The notes: a model not told the origin generated them from the sequence alone. A DNA stretch of 64,000 bases from Ilyonectria destructans (GCA_020740775.1 JAHEWK010000008.1:3162001-3226000); one strand, 5' to 3'; positions 11,649 through 23,387 are shown, counted from the stretch's first letter. Made by a program: numbers and translations.

Positions 11649-12375
11649 GAGTACCCTTCGGCTCACTGTCCAAAAACTTAGGCTCACTGTGCGCCTAGCC
11701 TAAGGAGGCAAGGATCGGCGCCAATAATAATACTGGACTTAAGATACCCCATATTTGTATGTACTACACACCAAAGTATATGTACCCGCTGTCCTTTCCC
11801 TTTTCAGCTTTCTGCCATCACCACCAAGCCAGCAGCTACAATGCAACAGCCTGTTATCTTACAAGCAAATATACAATCTCGGACTATCCAGCGGTCAGCT
11901 GCATCACAGATTGAGATGGAGAGGCTGCCCTCAGGATTTGAGTGCTTTGGTTCCCCACAGTCATCTCAGCAAGGTCCTCATGACGGCTCAAGAGAGTATG
12001 CTCGTTTTTTCCCTCTGCCCAGAAGTTGGCCTCCCGTAGGGGACTTACTTCCTTCTATTGAGACTAACAGTCCTGGGTCTTTCTCGCAGCACTCTGCGTT
12101 ACAGTCAGATACTATAGTTATAGAGGGCTATAAGGAGAGTCAGCCAAAACGTCAGAGACATTAGGTTAAGGGGGGGGGGGGGTAGGCTCCTTCCGTACGA
12201 GCAATGCATCGTTGAGAGCTTCAATCAAGGATATAATATGATGAATTGACCTTCCCTAATTTGGAGCTGAAGCTGTCCCTTATTCGGCAGGCGGTCAGTA
12301 TCCCTGTATGACTATTCCTAATTGGGTAATTGAACAGTGAGCCTAAGTTTTTGTACAGGGAGCCGAAGCGTACTC
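11649..12375. mobile_element. 727-bp non-autonomous TIR transposon with 9-bp TSD, inside the chitin synthase
   Basis: The 42-bp terminal inverted repeats are at 11649-11690 and 12334-12375, with three mismatches. They start GAGTAC(C/G)CTTCGGCTC and each contains GGCTCACTGT-type motifs about 21 bp apart. The repeats are flanked by a perfect 9-bp duplication, ACTGGTGAC, at 11640-11648 and 12376-12384. Removing the element and one copy rejoins the chitin synthase frame (GGRHQ to YTKTGK). A 9-bp duplication with long TIRs fits the Mutator-like (MULE) superfamily. It encodes no transposase but keeps one ORF (11841-12164) and a 13-base G run at 12170-12182. It is probably a deletion derivative of a larger element. 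The TIRs do not match those of the element at 389-5893. Confidence 0.88.
11841..12164 (+). CDS. 107-aa ORF carried by the 727-bp transposon
   Basis: An ATG-initiated ORF, MQQPVILQANIQ to a basic end KRQRH. It is preceded by a pyrimidine-rich, CACC-containing stretch that resembles a fungal 5' leader. It is Ser/Gln/Pro-rich with no known domain. The basic C-terminus could be a nuclear localisation signal. It is probably the N-terminal stub of the parent element's transposase ORF, left after internal deletion. It may be unexpressed. Confidence 0.4.
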   Translation: MQQPVILQANIQSRTIQRSAASQIEMERLPSGFECFGSPQSSQQGPHDGSREYARFFPLPRSWPPVGDLLPSIETNSPGSFSQHSALQSDTIVIEGYKESQPKRQRH

Positions 12376-15300
12376 ACTGGTGACGCCCTCCTGACATGTA
12401 CACTGTGAGATCATACACGCGGCCTCGTAGGACTCCAACGACCTTGTGGTCCTTCTTGACGAGCTTTGTGATGGACTTGGGAGAGTACCCGAAAGCTCCC
12501 TTTCTGTATCGTGCGCGGAACATCTTCATTTGCTCGGAGAACCAATCGGGTCGACTATCATTGGTGAAAGCACGAAAATCATGGTATTTGGCGTACTGGT
12601 ACTGGCTGTCAATGACACTTGACGACAATGCTGTGAGGTTGTAGGGCTTGTCGTCTAGCGTGACACCATCGCTCACTGAGCCGTTGACTCCCGCGCAGAG
12701 AGCTGAGACTTGGACAGGGAATAGGGAAGATATGTCCGATCCAGCATATTGTGTTAGCAGCTTAGGATCCAAGTAATATGGGTAATGATGGGGTAGGAAA
12801 GCTGCCAGATCGAACACCTCTCCGCGAATAGCAACGTAGGAGCCTTTGCTGCCCTTTTTACCATTGTGAGACAACAATTCTTTGGCGTTTAGGACGTGTT
12901 GCTTTGGGCAGATGAGCAGCGGGACAAACATGACGAAGAAAATAGCGATGGCGCAACTGGACCAGATGATGATGTTTATGGCCAGCTTTTCTCTCCATGC
13001 CATCCTGACATCCTTGTTCGACATGCCTCCCAAACGACGGATGAACAGGTCCGGGATGAAAAAGGTGAAGGCGTAGACCATGAAGATCCAAAATCGACGA
13101 CCCGAACCCTCCTTCTTGGACGCCTCCACGTCTATTTTCTGTTGTCTGATCCCCTGTGATATCGTCGCCTCTCGATCTTGGCTAGTTCGAAGACTGTCGT
13201 TAGTGCCGACGGTGGAAGCCTCATTTTCAGAGCTAGGGATAGGGTTGTCAGCACCCAAGCCACTCGCTTGGTTCCCATCCCCGTATCCATTGGCCGTTAC
13301 AGAAAGCAGTCGCTCGCTGCTCGAGTTAACCAGCTCAGGATGAGTGAAACCACGGCTGATTCTCGAGTGTGGATCAACTCGTAATGGGGCGGTAGTGCCG
13401 TCGCCCAATTTTTCCAGCTCCATCCAGCGCCTCTCACTCATCAGCACGCTGGTGGAGCCAATCACAGCCTCATTTTTTGGCCATCGTTTTCCTCGAAAGA
13501 TTGACACCACAGTCTCTAGTTCAGTTCCAGCTGGCCCAACGTCCAAGCCTGCCGAAGCGATGTACCGGCCAAATGGTACAGCTATGTTAAAGTCGACCGA
13601 TCGAGCGCCGTCGATAATCTCGGGGATGCCAAGCGCCTGTACTTGGGCTCTGACGGATGGAGTGCTGAACTGCCCCGGGATGCGGCGGTCGTTAGAGTTG
13701 AGGGAAAACATGAGATACAGATTTGTATTGGGACACTTGACCGACTTGGACGCGTCTCTTAGCATCGTCAAAAAGCACGGTAAAGTGTGCCGAGGAATGG
13801 GGCCTCTGCCAGTATCTTCCAAGTCCCTGGCATCGTCTGCCAAGACACCAAGTCGAGATCCTGTCTCTGAGGATGGTGAGGTATCGACTGAGTAGGAGGT
13901 TGGATTTATCTCATGGGCTGCTGGAGAGGTCACGTAAGAGTCTCTGGCCCTTGTCGAGTTCTGGGAGGACCAGGCGTCCGGCACACCCTCCTGTCGGAAT
14001 AGAGAGGCCACGAACCCGTTCTTCGAATACTTGAAAAAGTCGCCAAATTCGTCCCATGTCGCATCCCACTCCTCGTTCATCAACCCTCTGATTGAATATT
14101 CAACCTCCCCTGCGAAGTGCTGCACGGTAAAATGAGCTGTGGTATCGCGTTTGTGAAAGTCCCCAAGAGGCAGGCCACTGATAGAAGACTTGACACGAAT
14201 AGCAGAGCTCTGTCCCTCGAAGCGGTTTCGCATGCGTTGTAAAAGCCAAGTTTCAGTGCAGGCATTTCGCCATCGCTCCTCTAAGATGCTCAATAGCCCC
14301 ATGTGAGAGTTCAATAAATCCTTGACGGCATCAGAATTGTCAAAGTACTCTGTGGCCACGGTGACGATCTCCTCTGCCTGAAGGACATCTACCTTCTGTT
14401 TCACGGCATGTAGGGAAAGGTTGTACATGAATTCGGCTGATGAATTGCGAAGCAGTTGGTCCAACGTCGACCCCGTAGATGGCTGATGAAGAAAGCCAGA
14501 AAAGTCGACGAAAGATATGGTGTTGATACTGGAACCATCCGGTGCACAAGTCTCTTGGTTCATCCTGTCGATAATGTGGCGTGTGGTTAATGCATAAAAC
14601 ATGCTAGCAAGACTTGCTGCGTTTGCCTGAGCCTTCGGAGGACTCAACGCGATGGTGATTGCCTCGGTGCCCACCGTTTTCGCCTGGGTCGCAATGAGTG
14701 CCTCAAGGTGAGCAGTTTGAACGCCGAGCAGAGTAGAAATTAGATTGAGAGTATCCGGATTCTGTACTGTAACCAAGTTCACAGAGTCTTCATAGTGAAT
14801 GACATCGTTAGGATCCTCCCTCTCGAGAGCTGCAGACTGCTGGAATTCGAGTTGTCTAAGGTGGAGGACAACGGCCAAAAGCTCGCAGATGCGTACAATC
14901 TCGCTTTGTTGAAAGTTCATTTCCCACAAGGCGCGTTTGAAAATGTGAAAACACTCCACATCTCGAGGGTTCTTCCGAAGGCGAGCGGATGGGCCCAGGA
15001 GCTTCCATCGATTCATTGACCCCTGGCGATTTTTGAAACCGTAATGAGCTGCCTCTGCATCACTTGCTCCTGCAACCAAGTAGTGTAGAATCCGATAGCT
15101 TCCCTCGTTATTAGGGATGTGCGTTATTCGCCTTCGTTGGAGAAAGTGGTTCACAAAAGCGCCGCCAACTAGAACGGGCTCAGTTTTTGAGGTATCGAAT
15201 TGGAGTTGATAAAGGAAGTCGGATTTGGAGGGTAGTAGGGCTGTCTCAGTTCGTGCAGTTGTCAGGGAATCGAACACGGAGGTTGTCAAAGAGGCGATAG

Positions 15301-15752
15301 TTGACAGTCGATTTTGTGATCTTTTGAGAATCGTCTCTAGAACCTGAGAACGAAACGTCGACTTTCCGGAGCCTGACTCCCCTCTGTCTCATATTAGCCA
15401 GTGTCTTGCAGTGTAATCATCTTCCTCGCTCGGGTGCGGCGTACAAAAAGAGGAATGTCTGATTCTCAAAAAGCCGACTCAACCGAGCCAACGCCCCGTC
15501 CACGACCTCAACCACCTCTGGTAGGGTTGCATCTTCCTTCACAGCTGTAGAGTTCCTGGGGGCCGCTTGATGTGTATTCAATACTACAAGCCCGTTGGAG
15601 GAAATCCGGGTGGCGAACAATGACCCATGAAAGCGGCTTGCAAGCTGTGCGGTGATAGATGCAGCAGGCGGACGTGAGGCAGGCAATGAGGGTAGAGAGA
15701 ACTCATCCTGTAAAGTGGCGTCTCCAGCATCTAGTGGAAAGTCGGGGGACAT

Positions 15753-16786
15753 GTTCTGCAATCAATGGTAGAGTGGAAGAAAAAGAAGGTCTTTGTGAGG
15801 TAACCGGACAAAGATTGCTGAGTCTGCGTGAGTCCGGTGTGATTTACATATGAAGTCGCCAGACTTATAGGACGTCAACGGCCAGATGGAGACTCTCCAA
15901 GCGACATGTACAAGATGGGCCAAATAGCTCTCTCCGGAACGCCACAAAGCACCAATAATATGATTTGTACCGGGCTGAATACGAGTGAGTGCGCATGGAG
16001 ATAACACGACAATTCTCCGTAAAGCCACTAGTGTCAGATGTCTTTCTCCCATGCAAGATGCTAGCGTTACTCCCGGGTGGTCCGGACGACATGGATTCTG
16101 CCGTACGTAGTTGAGATATTCAGGGTCTAAGGTGCATGCGTCGAAGGCTTCAGGGGAGACGCAACGGTCGAGTAGGGACTTTACCGGTGCATCGGAAAGC
16201 CGAGTCTCTAATTTCTAATACGATCAAGTCGACGGCCTCAGCCTCACAAAACTTCGGCCCTTCTGCCCATGTCCGCGTCATCAGAGTGTCAGAGTCCGAC
16301 CAAAACAATGTGCAGATATTTCGCGGTTGGCCACAGCTCACTGAAGGGATGCATTGAACAGATCTTATTGGCTATGGTCTCATCAGCCCAAGAATAAAAC
16401 CCCGATATATGCTCAACACGCGTGTTTGGTTGAGATGTACTCGTTACATCGATACAAGCATACACGCGTGTTCTGTTTGCATGACGCATAGAGCAAGCCA
16501 CGACCGCCCAGCCCTGCTAGCTAGCGTTTGCTAGCGCTTGCTAACGGGTCGATCCCTATTATTATCCTCATCACTTTTGGGGCTGGGTAAGTAAACAATG
16601 TCTTCATACGGCAGATGCAAAATCTTCAATGGATCTGATCGCAACGCATAGATCTGTATCATCTATAAGTATGGGCTCCCAGCTTAGTTGTCATCATCTT
16701 GCTCTAGTAGAATTCGCATTCTCACCTTCAACAAAAACCACAGCAAATCCAAACAGCACAGAACATCCGACAGTCAATATTCAAAA
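15753..16786. other. Intergenic region upstream of chitin synthase and RTA1-like genes
   Basis: A shared divergent upstream region. Two copies of the 10-bp palindrome ACACGCGTGT occur at 16416-16425 and 16462-16471. Each contains ACGCGT, the MCB core bound by MBF-type cell-cycle factors. A GCTAGC-rich stretch with several repeats lies at about 16515-16545. No coding sequence is supported. Confidence 0.45.
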
Positions 16787-17852
16787 ATGGCGACCGAAAA
16801 ATTCGTACTCTATCACTACGATCCGTCTCTTGCCGCAGCAGCCATATTCGTCGTCCTTTTTGCTATATCGGCGGGCCTCCATGTTTGGCAGCTAAGATCC
16901 AAAACCTGGTGCATGATACCATTCTTGATTGGATGCGTGTGTAAGGCTTTCTGGCAGAAGCGGTGCATTGGAGAAAAACACTGACAAGTTGCTTGTAGTC
17001 GAAGCTGTGGGATATGTTGGACGCGCTATCTCGGCGACATAGAGCCCCGACTGGACTACGATGCCCTATATAATCCAGAGCCTGTTGCTGCTCCTTGGAC
17101 CGACTCTTCTTGCAGCCTCCATCTACATGGTTCTGGGCCGTCTTATTCGCCTTTTAGACGCCGACAACTATTCACTCATCAAGCCACAGTGGCTGACAAA
17201 AGTCTTTGTATTGGGAGATGTGATATCGTTTTTGGCCCAGTCAGGAGGTAATTAAGCCCCCAAACCGTTCTCTCCAATGCTCAATCATAGGTATTCTAAT
17301 GTTTCCATTGTAGGTGGTGGCATGTTGGCCAATGCTAAATCAAAAGATGATCAAGATCGGGGCGAAAACATCATTATTGGTGGTCTCGGCATCCAAGTCG
17401 TCTTCTTTGGATTTTTCATGGTTGTCACCATCGTCTTCCACCGTCGCATTATTGCAAATCCGACCCCTCGCAGTCTCTCCAGTGTCGCTCCATGGAATAA
17501 ATACATCCTGGTTCTATACGCAGCGAGCGTTTTCATTATGATTCGGTCCGTTTTCCGCATCGCCGAGTACATCAATGGTTCGGACGGCGCACTTCAGAGC
17601 ACAGAAGTGTACATTTACGTCTTTGACGCGGCACTGATGTTCATTGTTGTTGCGCTCTTCAATCTTTACCATCCGACTGAGATCATCGCCAATCAAAACA
17701 AACGTCTCGTCGTCTCTGATAGTGATGTTGAGTCAGACAGTTACGCTATGATGAACAGAGAACGCCAAAGTCGATCTCCAGCCCCTCAGAACTCCCCAAA
17801 CCCGTACAGCAATGGACAGTATTCGAACTACAACCCAGCACGCCAACATTGA
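16787..17852 (+). pseudogene. RTA1-like membrane protein gene with one in-frame TAG
   Basis: Three exons: 16787-16940, 16999-17247 and 17314-17852. The introns are 58 and 66 nt, both phase 1. The joined frame is 314 codons of the RTA1 family (seven membrane spans, lipid-translocating exporter-like, linked in yeast to resistance to sterol-targeting drugs). Family segments include LLGPTLLAASIYMVLGRLIR, LGDVISFLAQSGGGM and RSVFRIAEYINGSDG. The C-tail is polar and Ser/Asn/Gln-rich. The only break is TAG at codon 66 (17040-17042), inside GRAISAT-stop-SPDWTTMPY, where relatives tend to have Gln. A single CAG-to-TAG change explains it. Either the gene is newly inactivated or this base is a sequencing error. 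An intact paralogue is at 33124-34150. Confidence 0.8.
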
Positions 17853-19781
17853 AAGTAAGGCCTTCATGTTCATATGCGAAGGAGAGATCAGGGTTTCGAA
17901 TCTGAGGAGGGAGTTCGCTACTTGGTGAGATTGGGGGGAGTCAGAGTGCATTATGTCAAATCTTTCATGCCGTTCCTCTATGTTTATTAGCCTACAAACA
18001 AGTCAACCTTTAGATTTTAGCCCAATCATCCCTATCAATCCAGGCTTATCTCTTGCTTAAAATAGCAAAATTTGCAGCTCCATCTCTGTCCCTTTAGTAA
18101 CTCAAGCCCGTTAAATAGTTTAACAGCCACGTCAAATTACATTGTGTCATTTGATATCCATTCAGTATTTCTGTTCCACATTCGAATCAAGCATGCAAAA
18201 CTAATGACTCTGGTGCCGCCAGCCAATCTGACCATTCATCCCCTAAATATCGTCTAACTGAGTGAAAAAGGTGAGACGCAGCATCACCTATCAGCCAAGC
18301 GCTGGGGCGACGGAAAATTCAAATTCCGGCCGACAAATCAAACTGAAGTGAGACACCCCAATGCATAAAATAGTGCGTGCGTAATGCGCAACTGATATCC
18401 AGTCCAGTCGAAAATCGCTAACAATCATATACGACAATGGATGCCATTTTGTCACACTATTTCAACGTTATGAGTTTGACAAGGTTGAGTTGGGAGTAGC
18501 AGGGACATAAAACAAAAGCTCTCTGAGGTATGATCTAGGGTAGGTGACTTTGAACGGTGCTAGGGTCATGATGATTTCCAAAGGGTGGATGAGAAAATAA
18601 TGCAAGGAATGTGTTGAATGTTTAATTGGAATAAAATACCTAGCGAGATGTTCCTGGTCAATAATCTGGTTCGCGAAAATTGAATGGCCACCCCAAGTGC
18701 ATAGTTGGAGGCGACAAAATAATCGTAATGTTGGAGCAAAAGACGCCGTTAGAAACGATAATAGCAGAGTAACACAAGCCATTATCTTGGCGAAATCAAA
18801 AATTAAACAAGTCCATACTCAATAACTTACCACTGTACTTAGTAGTGAAAGTTTTTCTAGTATTCTTCATCGTGTTAACAAGGTGTACTCTATATGACGT
18901 GAGTCGGAGACTGATCTCCCTGCAATGAAAGACGCCCCTGAATAGCTTGTGAGGTGAACCATGGTGTGAACCCCTTCCCCTTTTAGGGGCCCTAGGTATA
19001 AGATGTGATGGGCGCGGACGGGTCACTCCACCCAAAGGCAGTTACACTGATTAGAGACTAATACGCCGAAAAGTAAATACCAAAGACTTATATCCTAGTG
19101 CATGGGAGGACAGACGCGGCGCTTGCGCGTTTCTAATTGTATTCAGCTTGGATCACAAGGCCTAGCGAGACAACGTTCGTGTCAAATCTTGGGATATGGG
19201 CTGCCTGTCTCAGCGGGAAGAGCCTGCCTCTAATCTGTGTATTGACATGATAGTAGGCCGCGATTTCTCCAGAGCCTTGTCAATCTGTTGTCGGGCGTTT
19301 GGGCCTCCAAGCTGTTTAGTTGAACTTGAAATCTGCCTCTTGGCTGAGGATTCATCTAGGGGGTCTGATTGGCGTAGCAAAATAATGAGGTTTTGAGTGG
19401 AAATGCCTTTTGCCATAGAGACAAGGCATCTAGGGTTTCCTAGACCCGTTGAATCTAGCAAACCTAGATGACGACCCGGATTATTCGAAGGTGGGACAGG
19501 ACTGTCTCGGCGTTTCCACATCTTGAGGTTGTTGTTTGAACTAATCTAACTTCTGTCTGCTCCCTCAAGGTGAGCAAGTTGCCGGCACAAGGTCAAAAAA
19601 ACACAGTTTTATCCACAATTCAAGTATTTCCTACTCTATGCTTCCACGATGACTAAATATTAAGCTTTTCAACTTGAAAAAGTTAAAACCTGTATGAATA
19701 TATAAGCTGTAGTTGGCTCAAGAAGCTGAGTCCTGACTCTTTCCATCCCTCACACATCATCTCTCATATTGAAAAGCCATC
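17853..19781. other. Gene-poor region
   Basis: 3' flank of the RTA1-like pseudogene, then about 1.9 kb of moderately AT-rich sequence with only short unsupported ORFs on both strands. No repeat, RNA gene or conserved domain was seen. Confidence 0.4.
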
Positions 19782-19904
19782 ATGCCAGCAATAAGAACTC
19801 TAGTCGGCTCGATTGACGCTACGTTGTTGTTTGAACAGCTCTATGATGTTGATGCCAACCGGGATCTTCTATTTCCGACCTTCTTGCCGACCTTAAGCTT
19901 ATGA
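19782..19904 (+). CDS. 40-aa ORF with a promoter-like upstream region
   Basis: A short ATG ORF (starting MPAIRTLVGSIDATLL) ends at TGA 19902-19904. A TATATAAG box lies 76 bp upstream (19699-19706), followed by a CT-rich stretch with CACACATCATCTC, the usual layout of a fungal start region. No domain is recognisable. It could be the first exon of a decayed gene, a micro-peptide, or chance. Confidence 0.25.
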   Translation: MPAIRTLVGSIDATLLFEQLYDVDANRDLLFPTFLPTLSL

Positions 19905-20068
19905 CAGATAGATTGGACAAAGCTAAACGTAAACAGGCGAAGTTCACTTAGACAATAATTTTCAGTTTTTAAAATACTAGACATGCAATTTCTTTTTACA
20001 ATCATCAGTAGCCATTACCTCGTCGCACAATTCAAGACGTTTGTTATTGCAACGCCTGTAATACGCGA

Positions 20069-20347
20069 GTGAGCATGACAATGGGTCTAGTTGAAACATC
20101 TCCTTGTCTTGAACATAAGAGTTTCATCCCTACGCTAAATCTGGAAAAAGTCATCAGAATGTATAGAGGGAGGGGCTGGATCCAACTTGAACCCATATTG
20201 ACACGCCCTGGCGAGACTGGCTTAGTATTTAATCATGAGATTGTTGACTACTATGTGCTTGATAAATGGAGAAGGGATGCCTGTCGCTTCCAAAAGTGTC
20301 CCCCCCTGGAAAAGAAAAACCTGAATGTTAATGAATTATTATTATGA
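20069..20347 (+). CDS. Unrecognised 92-aa ORF, possibly a gene fragment
   Basis: The frame is open further upstream to about 20012 and there contains a CYCNAC segment. It continues to KWRRDACRFQKCPP. No family is recognised. The composition is plausible for protein but there is no promoter or intron support. It is most likely a remnant. Confidence 0.2.
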   Translation: MSMTMGLVETSPCLEHKSFIPTLNLEKVIRMYRGRGWIQLEPILTRPGETGLVFNHEIVDYYVLDKWRRDACRFQKCPPLEKKNLNVNELLL

Positions 20348-22279
20348 TTACTTACTTCTCATGCCAATGTTGCATTTCTCGGACTGCTGCAGTTACACGA
20401 TGAAGGAGCTCCATTTTCTCCACATACCCTTCCTTAGCTGCGCTTCCTGGAAACGAGGGCCGCCTCGCATGAACAAATGAAAGTGACCACTTGTAGTTAC
20501 AAAATGATGTGTAGTAATCTATTAGTTGATATGGCTCAGAGCGCTGTAGGCAAAGATTGTGTTGCTTTGCTAGAACGTGTTAAGATCTCGTATGAGCGGG
20601 CAGCTCCACAGGTTCAGGCCTGGGAAGTTCAGCAATGATACTCTGATTGAGCTTCATAGACTGGGGATCCTAATGATGAGATACATCATAATGGCTGCAT
20701 GAGTCATGCGTAACTGCCTCGAGTTCAGAGCTCAAGCCAAGAAACAATAGCGAAATGTGGGAATGTGGCGTTGTTGGATGTTGCGACAATGACATGAGCC
20801 ACGATGTACTACTGGATTCGTGCAATCTCCTTGCGGCTCCGAACTTCGACAGAGGTTCGTAAGAACGAGGTGTATTAATCTGGATAATTATATTAGACTC
20901 GTCACGTTTCTAAGATCACTGCCAGCTGCAACTCACCCCAAAACAACAAGAATCCCACATAAAGTCTGGGAGATCCCGTGCCGTCGAACATCTGAATTTT
21001 CAACGAAGCCTTTTTAGATGAATCAACGGTAGACACAATTTAAAGGCCTATCGACGCAAATACTTCCACGGAAAGAATTGCATCTGCGTCTGCATGCGTG
21101 GCAGGCTTTATGCCTCTTGAGGCGTCCTTACTCACAACTCTAACGAACTCGGCAATATTCCATAGAAAACCTGCTGCTGCATAGAAGGCTATTATTCAGC
21201 AGCTTGACACCTGCAAGATTCGTAACGAGTAAAATGTATAACTCAGAGGGCGAGAGGCGACGATACAGTTGCTGAAATGGAGGAGAGATTGGTGAGTTCG
21301 CTAAGAGCTACCACTTCAAGCGGGAGGGCTGTAGATTGCACCATTGTCTTGAAAAAATTCTATCTGCCCTGGTTTTACACCAGAGGTGGTGCTGGCTGTT
21401 TTATCCAATCGCGACCGGCTCGAATCATTGGGTCACATCTATGTTCGTAGCTTGGTGGAGTTATATCGAGAAGTGTATGGAATTAGATAATGGGGGCTTA
21501 AGGAGGTAATATTAGAAGCTAACATTTGGCGCCCGGGGATTATCTGAAGTGGAATCTATTAGAAATCGAGTTGAAAGGATAAAGAATTGGTAAACTGCGC
21601 CTTGTTCAGTCGAAGCCCAGGCTAAGCCGTAGCCTACCAGGTCTGACAGTCAGTCGCCGAGACAGGGCAGCCGGAATCTACATGTCCCACTCGACAATCT
21701 TTCAGCTCCTCGTCATTGAGCAGCTCCGTATCCAACCGTAACACCGTAAAACTCAGGTGGTAGGCCGAACTCGAAGCCCGTGTGCAACGAGCATTTCTCG
21801 AAATAAATCAGGTGGGGTTGTAAGAAGCAGAGAGCAAGGATCGGCTCCACCACACACGCGTATCGTGCATCAAACAGGTATAATGGACCCACATAGTGTT
21901 TTACGGAGTACAGGCAGATCCACAAAGTCCGCAAAAAGCCAGGGGTATGATACTCCGCAAGTTAGACTACGGCTCTCACGGAGTGTATAGGGTTGAATTG
22001 CAAAGCCACTCGGCGCATAATACGCGGGTTTTGTGGAGCTGGGCTCAGAGACACTACCCCTGGGATTACCTGATTGTGGACAGGCATCTTGCAACATCTT
22101 GGTTAGTATGAAGTGCACAGCCTCTTCTTATGCAAGCTCTCCATGATCTGAGTCGCTTTGTCTATTGAGAATCTAAAATTAAATGCAGTCTTATCTTTGT
22201 CTCTCATTTTTACTAACGGAGGTCGGCCCCTTGTTTCTCTTCTAAATATAGAAGGTGTCCCGGCATTGAGAGGGAAATA
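20348..22279. other. Gene-poor region
   Basis: About 1.9 kb with no supported gene. Small ORFs at 20820, 21757 and 21896 lack domains, start context and splice partners. No repeats were noticed. Confidence 0.4.
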
Positions 22280-22783
22280 ATGGTCAACCTTGGCCACCCA
22301 TACCAGATCTATTCCAACTCCATCGCTCCGCATGATACACCGTGAGTAGTGAACTATCTCGACCGTGGCCCGACTGACACATTGTGCAGGGGCTACTTCG
22401 ATGGCCAATATGATTATTCTCAAGACGATGGATATTATGAACAACCCCAACACAACGGGTATGACTATCAGAATCCTTCTGCCGAGGATTGCGATGTTCA
22501 TAACGAACGTTATGAATCGGAGCAAGGCCACTTTAGTGGCTTCAAGGGAATACTTGATGGTAGCGAGACGGGCAGCTATGATTACGGCCGTTCTCCATTG
22601 AATGCATTATTAAAGCTCACAGTGGACTACAACAACAATCCACGTGCCAGGTCATGCATTATGGCCAGCAACCTTGCTTTCAAGTCGTTCGTCGTTGATG
22701 ATTTGCGTGGCGGTAGGACGAACACCGCCTGGCCCATCCTGGTTTTGGTGGACAGCGAGGTAGCGGTCAGCTATGATGGATGA
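22280..22783 (+). CDS. Two-exon hypothetical protein, Tyr/Asp-rich
   Basis: Exon 1 is 22280-22341 (starting MVNLGHPYQIYSNS). The intron is 22342-22389 (GTGAGT to GCAG, 48 nt). Exon 2 is 22390-22783, giving 151 aa. Splicing keeps the frame into GYFDGQYDYSQDDGYY, a Tyr/Asp/Gln/Asn-rich low-complexity stretch. The second half is ordinary (NLAFKSFVVDD, then AWPILVLVD) and the protein ends abruptly. No domain is recognised. The canonical donor and in-frame join favour a real gene or a recently truncated one. A 330-aa minus-strand ORF beginning in its 3' end looks like a shadow. Confidence 0.4.
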
Positions 22784-23387
22784 GATAGAATGATCGGAGC
22801 ACGCGATAGCTCGTAGGGAAATAGAAGGTCGAGAAAACGGTGATAGCACAATTATTGTATAAGAGATGATAATGCTCAGATTGCTTGGTAAGGGCGACAA
22901 CAATACTTTCTTTCGCTCGTGGCGGGTACTTTGCAACGGAGTTTACGGATGTAGGAGTCTCAAGGAATCGGTTGATGATGCACCAATCGACTACTGGAAA
23001 CCCTACTCCACGGTCATAAAAGGAGCCTCTTACCTTTCTAGCTCTAGCGCTTCTCTCAGTATCCGACGCTAATGCAAGTGGATGATTCTTTAGCAGCGGC
23101 AAAACTAGCCGTTCTGCACCAATTAGCATTGCCGAGTAACACGTCGTGGTCTCGTCTGGTGGCCCGATGGCGTTGGAACTCGGATTCCGGCACGTCGGCA
23201 GTCCATCTTCAATCTGTCTGGTCCATAATTGGCTTGTTGAAATCCCAGCTGTTGCGGGATAAGCTGCTCGCATTAGCTCTCTGTCGGGTTTGCCACACCA
23301 CCCAGGGCACTCGGTTAGAGCACGCCGAGTCTTGCCACCAACAATATTATGGAGCAAGAGCAGGGAGTGTGATGGATTGTAAATAGG

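Larger units (their letters stand above)
9775..15752 (-). pseudogene. Myosin-motor chitin synthase (class V/VII group), multiply disrupted
   Basis: N to C (minus strand): a myosin-like motor from 15752 (ATG of MSPDFPLDAG) with a P-loop GESGSGKST near 15360; a cytochrome-b5-like domain at about 12400-12880 after two membrane segments; then the glycosyltransferase half (11648 to 9775) with IDADT near 10795, LGEDR near 10450 and QRRRW near 10330, the chitin synthase signatures. The product would add GlcNAc to chitin at growing tips. Four breaks are seen. There is a frameshift near 15425, between FLYAAP and SEEDDYTARHW. There is a TGA just before the P-loop (about 15385). A 727-bp insertion lies at 11649-12375. 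There is a further in-frame TGA near 10070, before RKWEMAGWM. Catalytic residues remain, so decay is recent. The longest open pieces are 12374-15289 and 10078-11673. The class call (CsmA/CsmB type) is from domain order. Confidence 0.85.

Noticed and set aside
12170..12182. 13-base G run as a possible structural element
   Set aside because: A single run is not enough for a G-quadruplex and is more likely a slippage tract inside the 727-bp transposon.
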